DNA from: Acipenser ruthenus
Taxonomy: Eukaryota > Chordata > Actinopteri > Acipenseriformes > Acipenseridae
Length of the DNA stretch: 64,000 nucleotides
Direction of reading: 5' to 3'
NCBI RefSeq assembly: GCF_902713425.1
Contig: NC_081209.1
Location: forward strand, 3,791,001 to 3,855,000
Both the position numbers and the translations under genes were made by a program. The first letter of the stretch is position 1; every line of letters starts with the position of its first letter. This document shows, one piece after another, positions 1 to 10,545 of this stretch. A model generated the notes under the pieces. That model did not search any database. It was not told the DNA's origin and saw nothing but the letters and a program-made list of their open reading frames with translations.

Positions 1-161
1 GGGACTGTAAACAAACTGGCCTGTCAACAAGGTGGCATGCACTACAGAAGAACAATGAATTATGTGTTTGTATTGTAAATATTGCAGAAGCATGACTAAA
101 ATATACAGCTACACAATGCCTGCAACTCTTTTTAAAAAAAAAAAAAATGCTGGTCACGTAC

Positions 162-235
162 TGCTGGTTTTCTTGGTCTCCGCTCTGGCCCCGGTCCCGG
201 TCCGCTTTGAATCTTCCGCTGTTTTGCAGAACCAT
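162..235 (-). CDS. POLE: POLE (DNA polymerase epsilon catalytic subunit), first coding exon only
   Basis: Seen: on the minus strand an ATG at 235 opens a 74-nt exon reading MVLQNSGRFKADRDRG and then QSGDQENQ, followed by a donor GTACGT at 161-156. The exon ends two bases into a codon. Known: human POLE exon 1 is also a short, poorly conserved N-terminal piece ending in the same phase, and human POLE and PXMP2 are head-to-head neighbours. Here the PXMP2 start is about 0.9 kb away on the other strand, which is the main support. The rest of the gene (exonuclease and polymerase domains of the leading-strand replicase) would lie beyond the left edge. The short, low-complexity peptide could be a chance frame, so the call rests on phase, donor and synteny. 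Confidence 0.55.
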
Positions 236-479
236 TATGTGTTGATGTTAGCCTCGCTGCCCTGTCCGGATTCTTACTCGCTGTATCCTCAGCAAGCGTC
301 GTTATCATCCGTGCTCTGTATATCTGTCAGTATGTTGGGGTCACACAGCACTATACCAGTCAATGCTCCCGATCTACCAAATACTGTTATAGTCTGTTAT
401 AGCACGCCCGGACTGGTGGCATTCCACAAACCCACGTCTCCGACCCCAGCTCTAGAACTGTGGTACCGATTCGACAAGC

Positions 480-720
480 AGCTCTTTTTAAGTTTTGCAC
501 TCTGACTCTCTCTTTGCAAAACTTGGCGCGCTTGTCATCACTTCCCGCGAGAAGCGGTGGTGCAAGACCGCGCGAGTTTTGTTCTAAGCACCGCCTAACC
601 GCACCCAATCCCGCCTCACGCGCCGGTTCTATGACGTCAAACCAATGGAGATGAAGAAAATCAACGCTGAATCTCCAAATCCCACCCACTTTACTCTCTA
701 CGTCAAGAGTCTCCGCCTTC
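480..720. promoter_or_regulatory. Shared POLE / PXMP2 promoter region
   Basis: This GC-richer stretch lies between the two divergent starts. It contains a full CRE palindrome TGACGTCA at 632-639, CCAAT boxes near 604 and 642, and E2F-like sites TTGGCGCG (523-530) and TTCCCGCG (about 542-549). E2F sites suit an S-phase replication gene such as POLE. No TATA box is evident. Transcription start sites were not determined. Confidence 0.55.
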
Positions 721-1129
721 TGTCAAATCATTTTAAGTCACTGGTATTTACGATTTCAGTTTTTAAAGAGATAGAGACCTATTTAGGACCAGCAAGGTTT
801 TGAATATAATAACGCCACGCAACCCCAAACATTATTTAGTGATCATTTTGTTTTTTATTATGAATATTAAAAACTGTTAAACAACAATAAAACAGGAAAC
901 AATATAAATGACCTAATTTTCAAAATGCCTGGAGTTATTTTGCTGCAGATATCGAGAGGGGTGCTTAGTATTGGTAATTACGGTAAAGGTTGCTGCTGTA
1001 TCTGAAAGTGTACGGTTGAGTGGGCGTGTGTTCCCTGCTCGCATTTCCGAGTGACCAGCACCAGGCTGCCCGACTTGAATTTGACTTTTTCAACACTGTT
1101 GTTTATTGTGTGATCCGAGAGCCCGGACA

Positions 1130-4031
1130 ATGCCCGTGGAGTCGATACCGGTGCGCGACCCTGCCTTCTACCAGCGACTGCTGCAGCAGTACCTGCTTTT
1201 GCTGAAAAAGTACCCGATCCTCACCAAATCTGTAACCAGGTGAGGATTTTTTTTTTTGGGGGGGGGGGTCTGGGGTTCGTTTGTTTTGTTTGTGTTTAGA
1301 GTGGTAACCCGAGATTGGAAATAATAGCATATTTATAAGGCAGCGTTTTTTTTGTCAAATGCCTTTTCCGTCTCTAGTACCGTGTGTGTTCACTTTTCCT
1401 TCGAGTGTACCATTGCACGTGCTGTAATTGCTTTTGTAATCGAGTTTAGAGGATAGGCATCGTGGGTGCAGTGCATCCCGAGCTCTGCCTCGGCTGTAGA
1501 GTCACACTACAGTGACACATTCTCCTGTGTGTACCCAGCACCGACTATACAGCAAACAGAGATACGTGACAGTGCTGTCCCTGTGGATCTAGCGGTTCAA
1601 ACAGTCGAGGTGACAGCTTTCCTGAAGCATATAGAAGGATGCAATGGGGTGAGCTTGGTCACACACACACACAAAACCTCTTACCCATGGGACACTTGGG
1701 GCGCTGTGTGATGCATTGCATGCAATGTACCAAAAAAAGGTACACAACTAGGCTACGGAGGCCCCACGCTAAGTTGTCGCATTTTCCAGATTGAAGATTG
1801 AAATAATATATATTTTTTAATATCAGTTTAGACTTGGTCTTTGGGTGTTCAGTTATGGCATTCCAGCAGCAGGGTGTTTAAGCCTACCTGGGCGCTGTAC
1901 TCCACATGCCCAATCAGATCCCTCATTGAGATCCGTCTCGCTCTGTTAGCTTAACAGCGGTTAGTGATTCACCCGAGCAGGGGTAGTTGAGCGCAGCATA
2001 CGCTAGGTCATGTTCACGCGACTTTTTGTCTAGTGCAAGATATCTGTGTTAATTATTCATTTAACGATGTTCACCAACCTATTTTCTTACTTCTGCACAG
2101 GAATGGGTTTCTCTGCGTGTTTTTTTTACAATTTCTTAGACTAAAGAGAAGGAGATGTGATCCCTTTTATTGGACTAACTGAACAATAATTAATCACAAG
2201 CTTTCAAGACCTCAAAGGTCTCTTCTTCAGGTGAAAGTAGGAAAGAGAGACTGGTGTTACAGTTTATTATAATTTTGGAAATTCCAATGTTCACTCACAA
2301 TTGCTTTGCTGGTTCAAGACGATGAAACAAAAAAAGAATTGCTTTGAACTTTCAAAAGCATTTGAACCCCTCCCCTAAAGCTTTCGAAATTGTAGCTGAG
2401 CTATGTGTCTGCCTGGGGTTTAGCTGCTCTATCGGGGAGAAATATCATTGATTGCAAAGATCAGGTAGGATCAGTGAACCTGGCGTACTCACAATGGACT
2501 GCTCACAATGGAAGTCTTGTTTGCATCCCTGTCTCTTTATACACAGAGGGCTTCACTGCCCAGTGGGTCAGTCCCCATCTTTTCCCTGTGCTACGGAATA
2601 AATAATCCATGAAAGCTGTGCGTTGTCTCCCCAGCGGGATCCTATCGGCTTTGGGAAACCTGCTGTCGCAAGGCTTGCGGAGGAGAGGCAAGGGGTCCAG
2701 TTTGGGAAAAGGCCTGGAATGGTTGGGACCGGCCCGCTTTGCAGCCTATGGGTAAGGTATTAGACGTTGATAACATCAATTAATTGATTGTTCAGTCTCC
2801 AGTGGGCAGGCTTGGTGGTTGATGGGTAATCCATGACCTATACTGCTGACTTTCAATTTTAAAGCGTGTTTTATTTGTTCAGTGTCTGTTATTGTATAAG
2901 ATGTCATCTCGTGCGGTTTGTATTTATGACGAAGCTACATTTTCAAAGTGAATATGGGATTGCTCCACGCATCAGTCTGTGCCTCTCTCTCTCTTCCCCT
3001 GTCTCCCAGACTGTGTGTCACCGGGCCTGTCAGCCACTATTTCTACCAGTGCCTGGAGCTGCTTGTCCCCTCCTCGGCCTCGCACTGCGTCCTGAAGAGG
3101 CTGCTGCTGGACCGGCTCATCTTTGCCCCCGCCTTCCTCCTGGTCTTCTTCCTGGCCATGAACTTCCTAGAGGTGAGACGCCTTCCTCCGGGAAACAAAT
3201 TCCACGCAGACATCCTACTCGTCTAAATAGTTCCCCATAAACGAGGCTTTGCTTAAGAATCAAATAAAAACGCCAGTCTTGTTTTTCCTTAACTTTCGTC
3301 CTTGATGCCTTTGGGGTTAAGAATAATACATTATAATTGTATAGGAGAGAGAGAGAGAGGAGGAGGAGGGGCTCACAGCTACAGTGTGGGATCCTGTAGT
3401 TCTCCCAAGGGAGAGGGGTGTATTGGGAATACAAACTGTGTCCATTCAAAGTCCACTGAGATTGGGAAGTTTACCCTCTATCTCAAAGAAAAAGTACACA
3501 GTGCAACAAACTAGGAATGTTATTGTGCAAGGGTTGCTATTCCAGAAGGAAGACTTCTGTTTTATGTGTGCGGAGTACCTGTACCATTTTGGCCAGGCTG
3601 CTTGTGTAAATGCGTGTCGCAATGAGTTATTGGACTTTGTTAAAAGGGTTTATTGATTTTGGACTTATCCTCTGGTTGCCCTGTGTCTCTCGGGCTGCAG
3701 CCTGCCTGACTGTGTCACTGTGTTACAGGGTAAGAGCTGGGCTGCATTCCAGAACAGGGTCAGGACTGAGTACTGGTCAGCCCTCAAGATGAACTGGAAA
3801 GTGTGGACCCCGTTCCAGTTTATCAACATCAACTATGTACCTGTGCAGGTAGGCACTGCGGTAGGGGGAGGGAGGGCCATGGGGTCCTCTTATTTTGTGA
3901 GAGCCCACGCTGTTCAATAATGGCTCACAGAACGTGACAGCATGATTCTCTTTTCTGTGCAGTTCCGGGTCCTGTTTGCCAACCTTGTGGCCTTGTTTTG
4001 GTACGCCTACCTGGCCTCAGTGAGGAAGTGA
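1130..4031 (+). CDS. PXMP2: PXMP2, peroxisomal membrane protein 2 (PMP22), complete
   Basis: Five coding exons: 1130-1239, 2635-2751, 3010-3172, 3729-3848 and 3963-4031, all with GT-AG borders and consistent phase, giving 192 residues (human 195). The protein belongs to the MPV17/PMP22 family of four-helix membrane proteins; PXMP2 forms a small-solute pore in the peroxisomal membrane. Recognisable blocks are QQYLLLLKKYPILTK near the N-terminus, TGPVSHYFYQ, RLLLDRLIFAPAF, and the family signature MNWKVWTPFQFININYVP followed by FRVLFANLVALFWYAYLAS at the C-terminus. The chosen ATG at 1130 gives a short polar lead before the first helix. A polyadenylation signal AATAAA is at 4463-4468. The gene is intact and is the head-to-head partner of POLE. 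Confidence 0.95.
1240..2634 (+). other. PXMP2 intron 1
   Basis: Intron of 1.4 kb without a recognisable gene. It starts with a T/G homopolymer run (about 1248-1269) beside the donor. At about 2137-2235 it holds a short stretch with the phrases CCCTTTTATTGGACTAAC and AAGCTTTCAAGACCTC, which resembles a dispersed retroelement tail; I cannot name the family with confidence. Confidence 0.6.
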
Positions 4032-4485
4032 TGTCACCAGCACCTGCACCAATCAGACGGAATAGAGGTTTTGAAGCGTTTGTGCAAAGCCTGGTTTTAA
4101 CAGCCAGCTCTCCGGGGTTGAAGGGTATTAATACACAAGACAGCCAAGAGCCTGGGGTACCAGCACGCTATCAGAAACCTAGCAACGGTAACTAACGACA
4201 ACTGACTGTGATGGTGAAGTGGGCCGTTCTCTCCTGAATATCAGGGGTATCAAACTGGCCCAATTAACACTATGGGCAGGAACAGAAACCTGGAGGGGAA
4301 TGTGGAATTGGAAAAATCATTAGATAAACTAAATATGGTTTTGTGCCATACTGAAGAATTATGGGAACTGTAGTTAACTGACTGGCTAACAAAGATGTCT
4401 GGTATTTACAAATGTAAGTCCCCTCTTTCTATTTTTTAGGTAGGTGTTTCTTATAAAATGTTAATAAAAACAGTGACTGCCTATA
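4032..4485 (+). other. PXMP2 3'UTR and polyadenylation signal
   Basis: After the TGA at 4029-4031 there is about 430 bp of non-coding sequence up to AATAAA at 4463-4468, the first canonical signal downstream of the stop. Confidence 0.7.
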
Positions 4486-4725
4486 CATTGCAGATTTCAT
4501 TTAATATCTTCTACGGACGTTTGGAAGCAGGTTAAAAGTGTTGCGTGCCCCCAGGCTAAAACTACCTTTGAGATATAAATCAACTATATAAACAAGGACT
4601 GCCTTATTACTGTATGAAAAGGTAAACTAAAATAATTAAACTACGCCCAGTCATATAGTATAAGATTTTTAATGATGTTATGGTGTTACAGCTGTGAAAT
4701 CTGACTTGTATATAGTTTACTTGCA

Positions 4726-4900
4726 CTATGTCTCAGTGTGCTCCATGAAAGCAGTGTAGCCAGTGTGTAAAGTGCTGTCACACGGGCTCTCCACCAGCTC
4801 CAGCTGCAGTTTACCATCCAACCTGCAGCCAGGTGTGACACGAAGGTCACACATCATGATGTCACAGGAAGTGCTCGTGTGGAATTGTGTTTGGAGAATG
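4726..4900 (-). other. Protein-like open stretch, possible orphan terminal exon
   Basis: Minus-strand frame ending at 4726 has ordinary protein-like composition over its last 40 codons (for example LDGKLQLELVESPC and HTGYTAFMEH before the stop). Possible acceptor AGs lie upstream, and an ATTAAA-type signal (TTTAAT on plus, near 4669) lies about 50 bp past the stop. I recognise no family. It sits immediately outside the ISG15 array and could be a real 3' exon or a chance frame. Confidence 0.2.
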
Positions 4901-5310
4901 CAAACTGCTGTCTTCATATTCATACTTTACTGCCGTTTCTTCTCAAACTTCATAAATACACAAGTAAACACTCCTGCTTCTGAGATGGCGTGTGTGCTAA
5001 AGTTGTGGCTTAAACTACCACAAAGCGACCACACGGTGGCAGTCATTTTCTGTAATTGAGAAAGATAATGCGTGAACACACAGGCAATTATCATAACATA
5101 ACTCTCTTCATTTGAGAAGAGCCCATCTTGAACTCAAGCAGTGACGGTTACCTTTTTCAGCTAGGGGAGATTAGAAGTTAATTCTCATTATAAAATGATT
5201 AATTTAACATGTTCTGTGTATAGACACCCTCCCACGCGCGCACACACACACATATTCAGTAAGAGTCAACCTTGATAAAACAGATTCAGTATTGTTTTTT
5301 TAAATAGACT

Positions 5311-5316
5311 TTTATT
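5311..5316 (-). other. Polyadenylation signal, ISG15 copy A
   Basis: AATAAA on the minus strand, 74 bp past the stop. The same signal in the same local context is present for B (9897-9902) and C (15203-15208), but there it lies about 630-640 bp past the stop. Confidence 0.65.
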
Positions 5317-5389
5317 TAACTGCAAATGTTACACGGACAGTTGTTACAATCATCGATAACAATGAACGCCAAGTAACGCAGCGCTGCAC

Positions 5390-5860
5390 TTAGCCTCCTC
5401 TTAGACGCGGGCACAAGTTGATGGTAGTTTCGGGCCTGATGTTGTAATCCTCCAATTTCCTGCCGTCTTCAAGCGGCTTGGATTCATAATAGAGCCTCTG
5501 TTGATCCGGTGGAACCTTTTCCACCCGATAAACCTTCTGTCGGAACTCGGTGACTGTCTCCCCCGGGAAGATCTCGTATGTATGCGTCTGGTTCTTGTAG
5601 TTCCGCAAGAAGACTTGCATGGACTTGGGCTCAGTGACCAGCACCAGCACGGTGTCTCCGTGCTCCAGCCCGCACTCGCTCAGCCGCCTCCCCTCGTCTT
5701 CCAGCTCTTTGCGCCCGTTCTTCTGCATCGCCAGTTTCTGCCGGAACGCTGGAACACTGACCCGACGCTCGATCTCCTGCTTCAGCTGCCCCACTGTGGC
5801 GCTGGGATCCATTTCCACGGGATAACAAGTCCCCGTCAAGGTCGTTACTTTAATCTGCAT
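5390..5860 (-). CDS. ISG15: ISG15-like ubiquitin-like modifier, copy A
   Basis: Single coding exon of 156 residues with two ubiquitin-like domains (about 1-78 and 82-156). It starts [17 protein letters not shown] and ends in the di-glycine tail RLRGG. ISG15 is an interferon-induced modifier conjugated to lysines by UBA7, UBE2L6 and HERC5-type enzymes, and is also secreted as a cytokine. The ATG at 5860 lies 20 bases inside exon 2; an acceptor CCGCAG at 5886-5881 places the upstream intron in the 5'UTR. Oddity: residues 150-156 read CPRLRGG where copies B and C read NLRLRGG, so the second leucine position of the conserved LRLRGG is proline. Residues 1-88 match copy B exactly, while 111-143 match copy C better. 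Polyadenylation signal is at 5316-5311, leaving a short 3'UTR. Confidence 0.93.
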   Translation of the reverse strand: MQIKVTTLTGTCYPVEMDPSATVGQLKQEIERRVSVPAFRQKLAMQKNGRKELEDEGRRLSECGLEHGDTVLVLVTEPKSMQVFLRNYKNQTHTYEIFPGETVTEFRQKVYRVEKVPPDQQRLYYESKPLEDGRKLEDYNIRPETTINLCPRLRGG

Positions 5861-5880
5861 CTTCACTTCGAGGATAAGCA

Positions 5881-6608
5881 CTGCGGATGGGAGAGAAAGA
5901 GAATGAAGATGCGTTAATCAAGGAGATGTGCGGCGGAACTATAGGGTGATCAGTGCCTCTCATGTTATTGAGCTAGAGGCTACATTTAGTTTAAGTTTTT
6001 CAGTTCAGGAGAAAATGTGTTTAGTACTACACCAGTCCCTGGAAGGCATGTGTGGAATTATGCCTATTCCACTTTGCCTCCCAGTCCCCTATCTCTAACA
6101 AATAAGCTACTCTGCCTCCCAGTCCATCAACAAACCACTAAGCCACTCCGCCTCCCTGTCCCTTGAGTCTAAGCCATAAGGCACACTGCCCTCGGTCTCC
6201 CAGCTCTATCCACTTAATCACACTGCTTCCAAGTGCCTCGGCTCTAAGCACTAAGACAAACAGCACCTTAATCATTCTGCTCTAAAGTCTAAAAGTATGA
6301 ACACAAAGCAGTTCACTTATTTAATGTTGTGTAACTTATAAAACAAAGTTACTTCATTCAGAGAGAATATATTACAGGTAATTACATCATACAAAATACA
6401 TGAACCATAATATAGCACATTCAAATCTCATTGTAATTATAACTAATATTGTGATATTTTGAAATAAATGTAACGGTGTAGTATAGGCTACTTTTAGACA
6501 CATCTAATCTTTTAGTGCACATGCCCAGCCTACTGTCTTTCCAGTTTGTTAACTCTAAGGTGTTACAATACATACTTTAAGAATAAATTAAAATCTCACA
6601 CTGCATAC
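5881..6608 (-). other. 5'UTR intron of ISG15 copy A
   Basis: The intron lies between acceptor CCGCAG and donor AAG|GTATGC; both borders are conserved in the three copies. It contains a degenerate C-rich repeat at about 6060-6270 (phrases like TGCCTCCCAGTCC and TCTAAGC...) that looks derived from a SINE. The half nearest the donor (about 6420-6600) is well conserved in copies B and C. Confidence 0.65.
6060..6270. repeat. Degenerate SINE-derived minisatellite, copy A intron
   Basis: Imperfect repetition of a 30-40 bp phrase built from CTGCCTCCCAGTCC and CTCTAAGCACTAAG. Related tracts lie at 11170-11310 and 16455-16612 (same position in B and C), and at 62050-62181. The wording resembles the tRNA-like part of fish SINEs. 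Confidence 0.5.
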
Positions 6609-6845
6609 CTTAGAGTTAGACGGTGTTGTCTCTCGTGCGGTAATGTAATATTGACGGCAGGTTGTATTTTTCTCTCTCTTAGTTTTTCTGCTCCCAGTTT
6701 AGTACTGGTGTGCTGTTTCAGGTCCTTCTCTCACCTGTCCGCTGCTCGCCTCTCTTTTGAGCAGCTGAGCTCCTCCTGGTTCCACCCTCTTTTCTTTCTG
6801 TCTTTGTTTTGGTTTTTATTTTGCGTTTAGAAACGCAGCCAAGAC
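6609..6845 (-). promoter_or_regulatory. Non-coding exon 1 and core promoter of ISG15 copy A
   Basis: The segment between the donor at 6609/6608 and the ISRE at 6849 aligns with the same interval in B and C. It contains no ATG leading into the ISG15 frame, so it is inferred to be 5'UTR exon plus core promoter. The exact start site is unknown. Confidence 0.5.
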
Positions 6846-6848
6846 TTT

Positions 6849-6861
6849 GTTTCCTTTTCCC
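6849..6861 (-). promoter_or_regulatory. ISRE of ISG15 copy A
   Basis: Minus strand GGGAAAAGGAAAC (plus GTTTCCTTTTCCC) fits the interferon-stimulated response element core GAAANNGAAAC bound by ISGF3 and IRFs. It lies about 990 bp from the ATG, immediately beyond the inferred exon 1. The two spacer bases differ from those of copies B and C. Confidence 0.75.
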
Positions 6862-7182
6862 TGGTCCCTCTCTGACTCAGACATGAGTCATGATGGTTTA
6901 AGTTTCATTGTAATAGACATCAACTCCACAATGACACTGAAGATAACCAAGGGTTAAGAATGCTCTGTTTCAGTTTTATTTTAATTATTTTTTTTACCAT
7001 TTTATTTTTTTAATTCAGAATTGTTTTTTATTACATGTACACATTTAACTAGAAACCAGGTTTAAGCCAGTTTTCCCTTGTTGTAAAAGTCAGTCCTTGT
7101 AAGGTCACTTCCATTATTGAAAGTATCCCTATATGCTTACACAGTTCACTTATGTACTGGGAGTATTGAAGTATGGTCCCTC

Positions 7183-7185
<3 letters not shown>

Positions 7186-7260
<75 letters not shown>

Positions 7261-7270
7261 TATATATATC
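7186..7270. repeat. (CT)n(AT)n microsatellite
   Basis: About 20 CT dinucleotides followed by about 20 AT dinucleotides. Confidence 0.95.
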
Positions 7271-7906
7271 TCTTTACAGCGACAGTGCAATACTGTGGAT
7301 CAAAGGGTTAGACTTTTTGTGACACAAACAGGGTGCTTAAACCAGCTCCACGTTCCTAATGACTCCTTTATCTCAACGAGATGCTTCGTTGTCACAGGTG
7401 ATTGTGTAGGTGACTGATAGTCACCTTTGTGTTTTACTACTGCTGGTATTGCTGGGGGCTTAAGCAACAGTGTGAGGCAAAATGTTCTTTCTCAAGCTTT
7501 GGATTCAATCCTTGGCTTATCTTTGGTTCCAGTTGGGGCAATATGTTTGATAAAGATATACAGTGGTTTTGTTATACTATTAGAGACAGAAGACAATCCT
7601 AACACTCATTTCTAAGATACAGAATGTAGAAATGCTTAAAACAAAAGTACAATTCTTTCATAAATGCTTCTGAAAACAAGCATCTATCAAATCCCGTTTT
7701 CACACATGAACGTGACATTGATATAGATTACAGCTGTCCAATCACCTAATGAAAATGAAACTGGACCTCCCAGTATTTCAGTGCTCTTTAAACAGGTAAC
7801 ATGTTTAAATGTCCTTCCTTTCTTCAAAACGATTCCACTATTTCAACCTAGAACAGGGTCCCCGACACCAAGGTGCCAAAGGTATGAACAGGCTTTATTT
7901 TTAGCC

Positions 7907-8085
7907 ATAATGTTTGTCTGCTTGACTGCGTCATAGTTTGATCTCATATTTAAAAGCAGTATTGAGTCGGTGCAGCTGTGTGATGCATCATCATGGTGCA
8001 GAGGACTGATCTGTACTCCAGTATGATCAAGATGCATTTCCCTGCTTATACAGAAGCTCTCAGGGCACCTGACACAGTGCACAGT
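7907..8085. other. Hyperconserved non-coding block, unit A
   Basis: This block is repeated at 13377-13538 and 18471-18637. From TGTTTGTCTGCTTGACTGCG to CTCAGGGCAC (about 165 bp) units A and B are identical by eye and C differs at one base, although flanking sequence differs by many substitutions and indels. It contains TGCGTCA and TGATGCATCATCATGG. There is no convincing open frame. Confidence 0.7.
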
Positions 8086-8269
8086 TTTTTTTTTTTTGCA
8101 CAAACTACATTTCTTTTAGTATTCCTGGCTATTTTATGACTGAGGATTTGAAGTTTTTAAAGGTTTTCCGACACAGAGAGGAAATGCAAAACAGCCAAGA
8201 GGGGAATTCCTGATGCGAGCCGTCACAAATACCAGCAGATACCTGCTGAGCAGAGGATGACGTCATCGT

Positions 8270-8345
8270 GCACGGAGCCCTGATAAGCAGGAGAAAGAAA
8301 ACAGAAACAGAACGTGCTGAAGAAGCAAGCTGAGACTTGTACAGG
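8270..8345 (+). promoter_or_regulatory. IRF-like site and possible splice donor, unit A
   Basis: Purine-rich GAAAGAAAACAGAAACAG (near 8293) resembles IRF-binding repeats, and the downstream CTTGTACAG|GTGAAT (about 8337-8351) resembles a 5' splice site. In unit B the equivalent is a proper GAAACAGAAA site; this copy is one base off the consensus. Confidence 0.25.
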
Positions 8346-9178
8346 TGAATGCTGAAGTGTATATGAGTCTGCAGCTGATATCAACTTATAAATATATATG
8401 GTGGTGTCTGATTAGCTCAAAAACTCCAGGGTGTTAAAATATGGTCTAATATACTTAGTAGATATTTGCATGACATGTCAAGTAGTACTTTACAATAAGA
8501 AGGAAAGTGTTAAATTGATGTCTATAATTGTTATTAGAGTTTCATGCAGTTTTGCATTGGTCTTATACCCCACGCCACTAGTATTCATTGTGTACCATTT
8601 ACCTTTAGTCAGAGATAATACGTGTATCACCACTTGTTCCAGGACTCCGGGTGACCCTGGGGTATGCAGGGTAGGTGCAATCCAGGGCTGTCCCCGCTCT
8701 GTAAAACACTGATCACATCCAGTGTCTTTACCCCTGTGCGGAGGTTCCTCAGATCACCCCTCAGGTAGCTAAACCACTGTTATTAAACTAGAGGCTCATT
8801 TAGGCTGATTTGCGTTCATTCCAAAAAGGTTAATAAGGTTAGCCAATGAGAGGTTTAATGTCATGGGGTTTCAAATATCCCTTGTTTACCAGGTGACGTG
8901 TGAAAGTTTCTGTTTTCGTTGTGGGAGGCGCTGTGTAAAAGGTTCATATTTGTTGTTATACTGAGATTGGAAAGTCAGTTTGTGTTTCTCTGTAAAGGTC
9001 AGGCCAGGTAAGCAGCATGAATCACACTCGAGAACAATCCTCTGGTCCTACCAGGGAGTTTCCACACTTAGATTGGAACATTTTTGTTTTACATCTTTCA
9101 AATTGTTGTCAATGGTATAACACACCTTCCTAATGTATGCACTCTTTACTGTGTTGCAAAGTTACTTTGTCCAAAATA

Positions 9179-9233
9179 TGATATATATATATATATATAT
9201 ATAGATAGATAGATAGATAGATATAGATATATA
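9179..9233. repeat. (AT)n/(GATA)n microsatellite
   Basis: AT dinucleotides followed by GATA units at the junction between units A and B. Confidence 0.9.
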
Positions 9234-9505
9234 ATCATACTTTACTGCCGTTTCTTCTCAAACTTCATAAATACAAAAGTAAACACTCCTGCTTCTGAGA
9301 TAGCGTGTGTGCTGAAGTTGTTGCTTAAACTACCACAAAGCGACCACAGGGTGGCAGTCATTTTCTATAATTGAGAAAGATAATGCGCGAACACACAGGC
9401 AATTATCATAACATAACTCTCTTCATTTGAGAAGAGCCCATCTTGAACTCAAGCAGTGCTCCATTTTATGTGATACTAAATATACATTTTGATTTGGTGA
9501 TGCTA

Positions 9506-9574
9506 TTAGTAGTAGTAGTACTACTATTATTATTATTAGTAGTAGTAGTAGTAGTAGTAGTCGTAGTAGTAGTA
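9506..9574. repeat. (AGT)n microsatellite, unit B
   Basis: Trinucleotide array with CTA/TTA interruptions; the orthologous site in unit C (14674-14786) is expanded. Confidence 0.9.
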
Positions 9575-10271
9575 TTTTAAATAGTAAACTTTAAAGAGTG
9601 GTGTTCTGATACATGACGTTTCAGGTTGTAATTCAATATTACATCCAGGGCTCTGTTCACTTTAAGGACTATTTTGTTAAGAGCTGTTTATCTAAAGATT
9701 ACTTAAAACCAGGTTTACAGTTCATGACCACCTTTTCAACGAGGATAGGTGAGAAGTTAATTCTGATTTATAAAATTAACCATTCAACAAGTTCTGTGTA
9801 TACCCACCCCACCCCACACACCCAGACACTCACTCACATCAGTAAGTCAACCCTGATGAAACAGGTTCAGCCTTTTTAAATTTTTAAATAGTTTTTTTTA
9901 TTTAATTGCAAAGCTATACACAAATAAAACGTTACACACTCAAAAGATATCATTTTTAAAACAGGGACACATTAATTGTTACGATCTTTGACACCCAGCA
10001 GATGAGCCACGTTTAGGAGAGCTGCATGGCCCTGATCAGCTGAATCTCTCAGTAGTGAGAGGCGAAGGCGCTGACATCACAATGCAGTTGGCGTCTGTCC
10101 AAAGCTCTAGTTGTGCCTGCTTTGGGAAGTGATACATCAAGACAATCTTCTGATTCTGCATTAGAGCCTGGGGCTACCGTAAGAGTAGAAAAGGACAATA
10201 CCAAGATTGCCTCCAGTGGAAACTGGCTGCCAGCCCGGCCAATGGGATTGTGCAAACTTGCAAGCATTCAC

Positions 10272-10273
<2 letters not shown>

Positions 10274-10302
<29 letters not shown>
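10274..10302. repeat. Poly-T tract in ISG15 copy B 3'UTR
   Basis: About 28 consecutive T bases on plus, in the interval shared with copy C but missing from copy A. Confidence 0.85.
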
Positions 10303-10305
<3 letters not shown>

Positions 10306-10545
10306 GTGATCTTTTTAAACGGTTGTGCTGGGGGATGCCAACCACATTATAGAGCTCCTTAGCGTAGGGAATGCATCAAGTATTTTAATACACAAACAAT
10401 AACTTAAAAAAAAAAACAAGAAAAACAAATTGTCATAAATTTAAGGATAATCTGTAGTACTGTAATTATGCTTTTATAGATCAGGTCCATGGTGTAATTC
10501 AAAGATGATAAGCATCTCTGGAAGGCACTGGACGCAGCGCTGCGC

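Larger units (their letters stand above)
4919..9234. repeat. ISG15 tandem unit A
   Basis: First of three direct tandem units. It starts at a block (CATACTTTACTGCCGTTTC...) that recurs at about 9237 and 14428, and runs through ISG15 copy A, its upstream region, and a right-hand part (7670-8480) that aligns with 13375-14220 and 17570-18930. Unit A is about 4.3 kb, shorter than B because sequence flanking the gene's 3' side is missing, both around 5140 and in the 3'UTR. Confidence 0.85.

Noticed and set aside
387-689. Minus-strand 100-codon frame as the POLE start
   Set aside because: No similarity to POLE; it lies within the promoter region. The exon at 162-235 fits better.
5501-5917. Long plus-strand open frames opposite the ISG15 copies
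   Set aside because: They are antisense shadows of the GC-rich coding exons; they appear in all three copies only because the sense strand is conserved.
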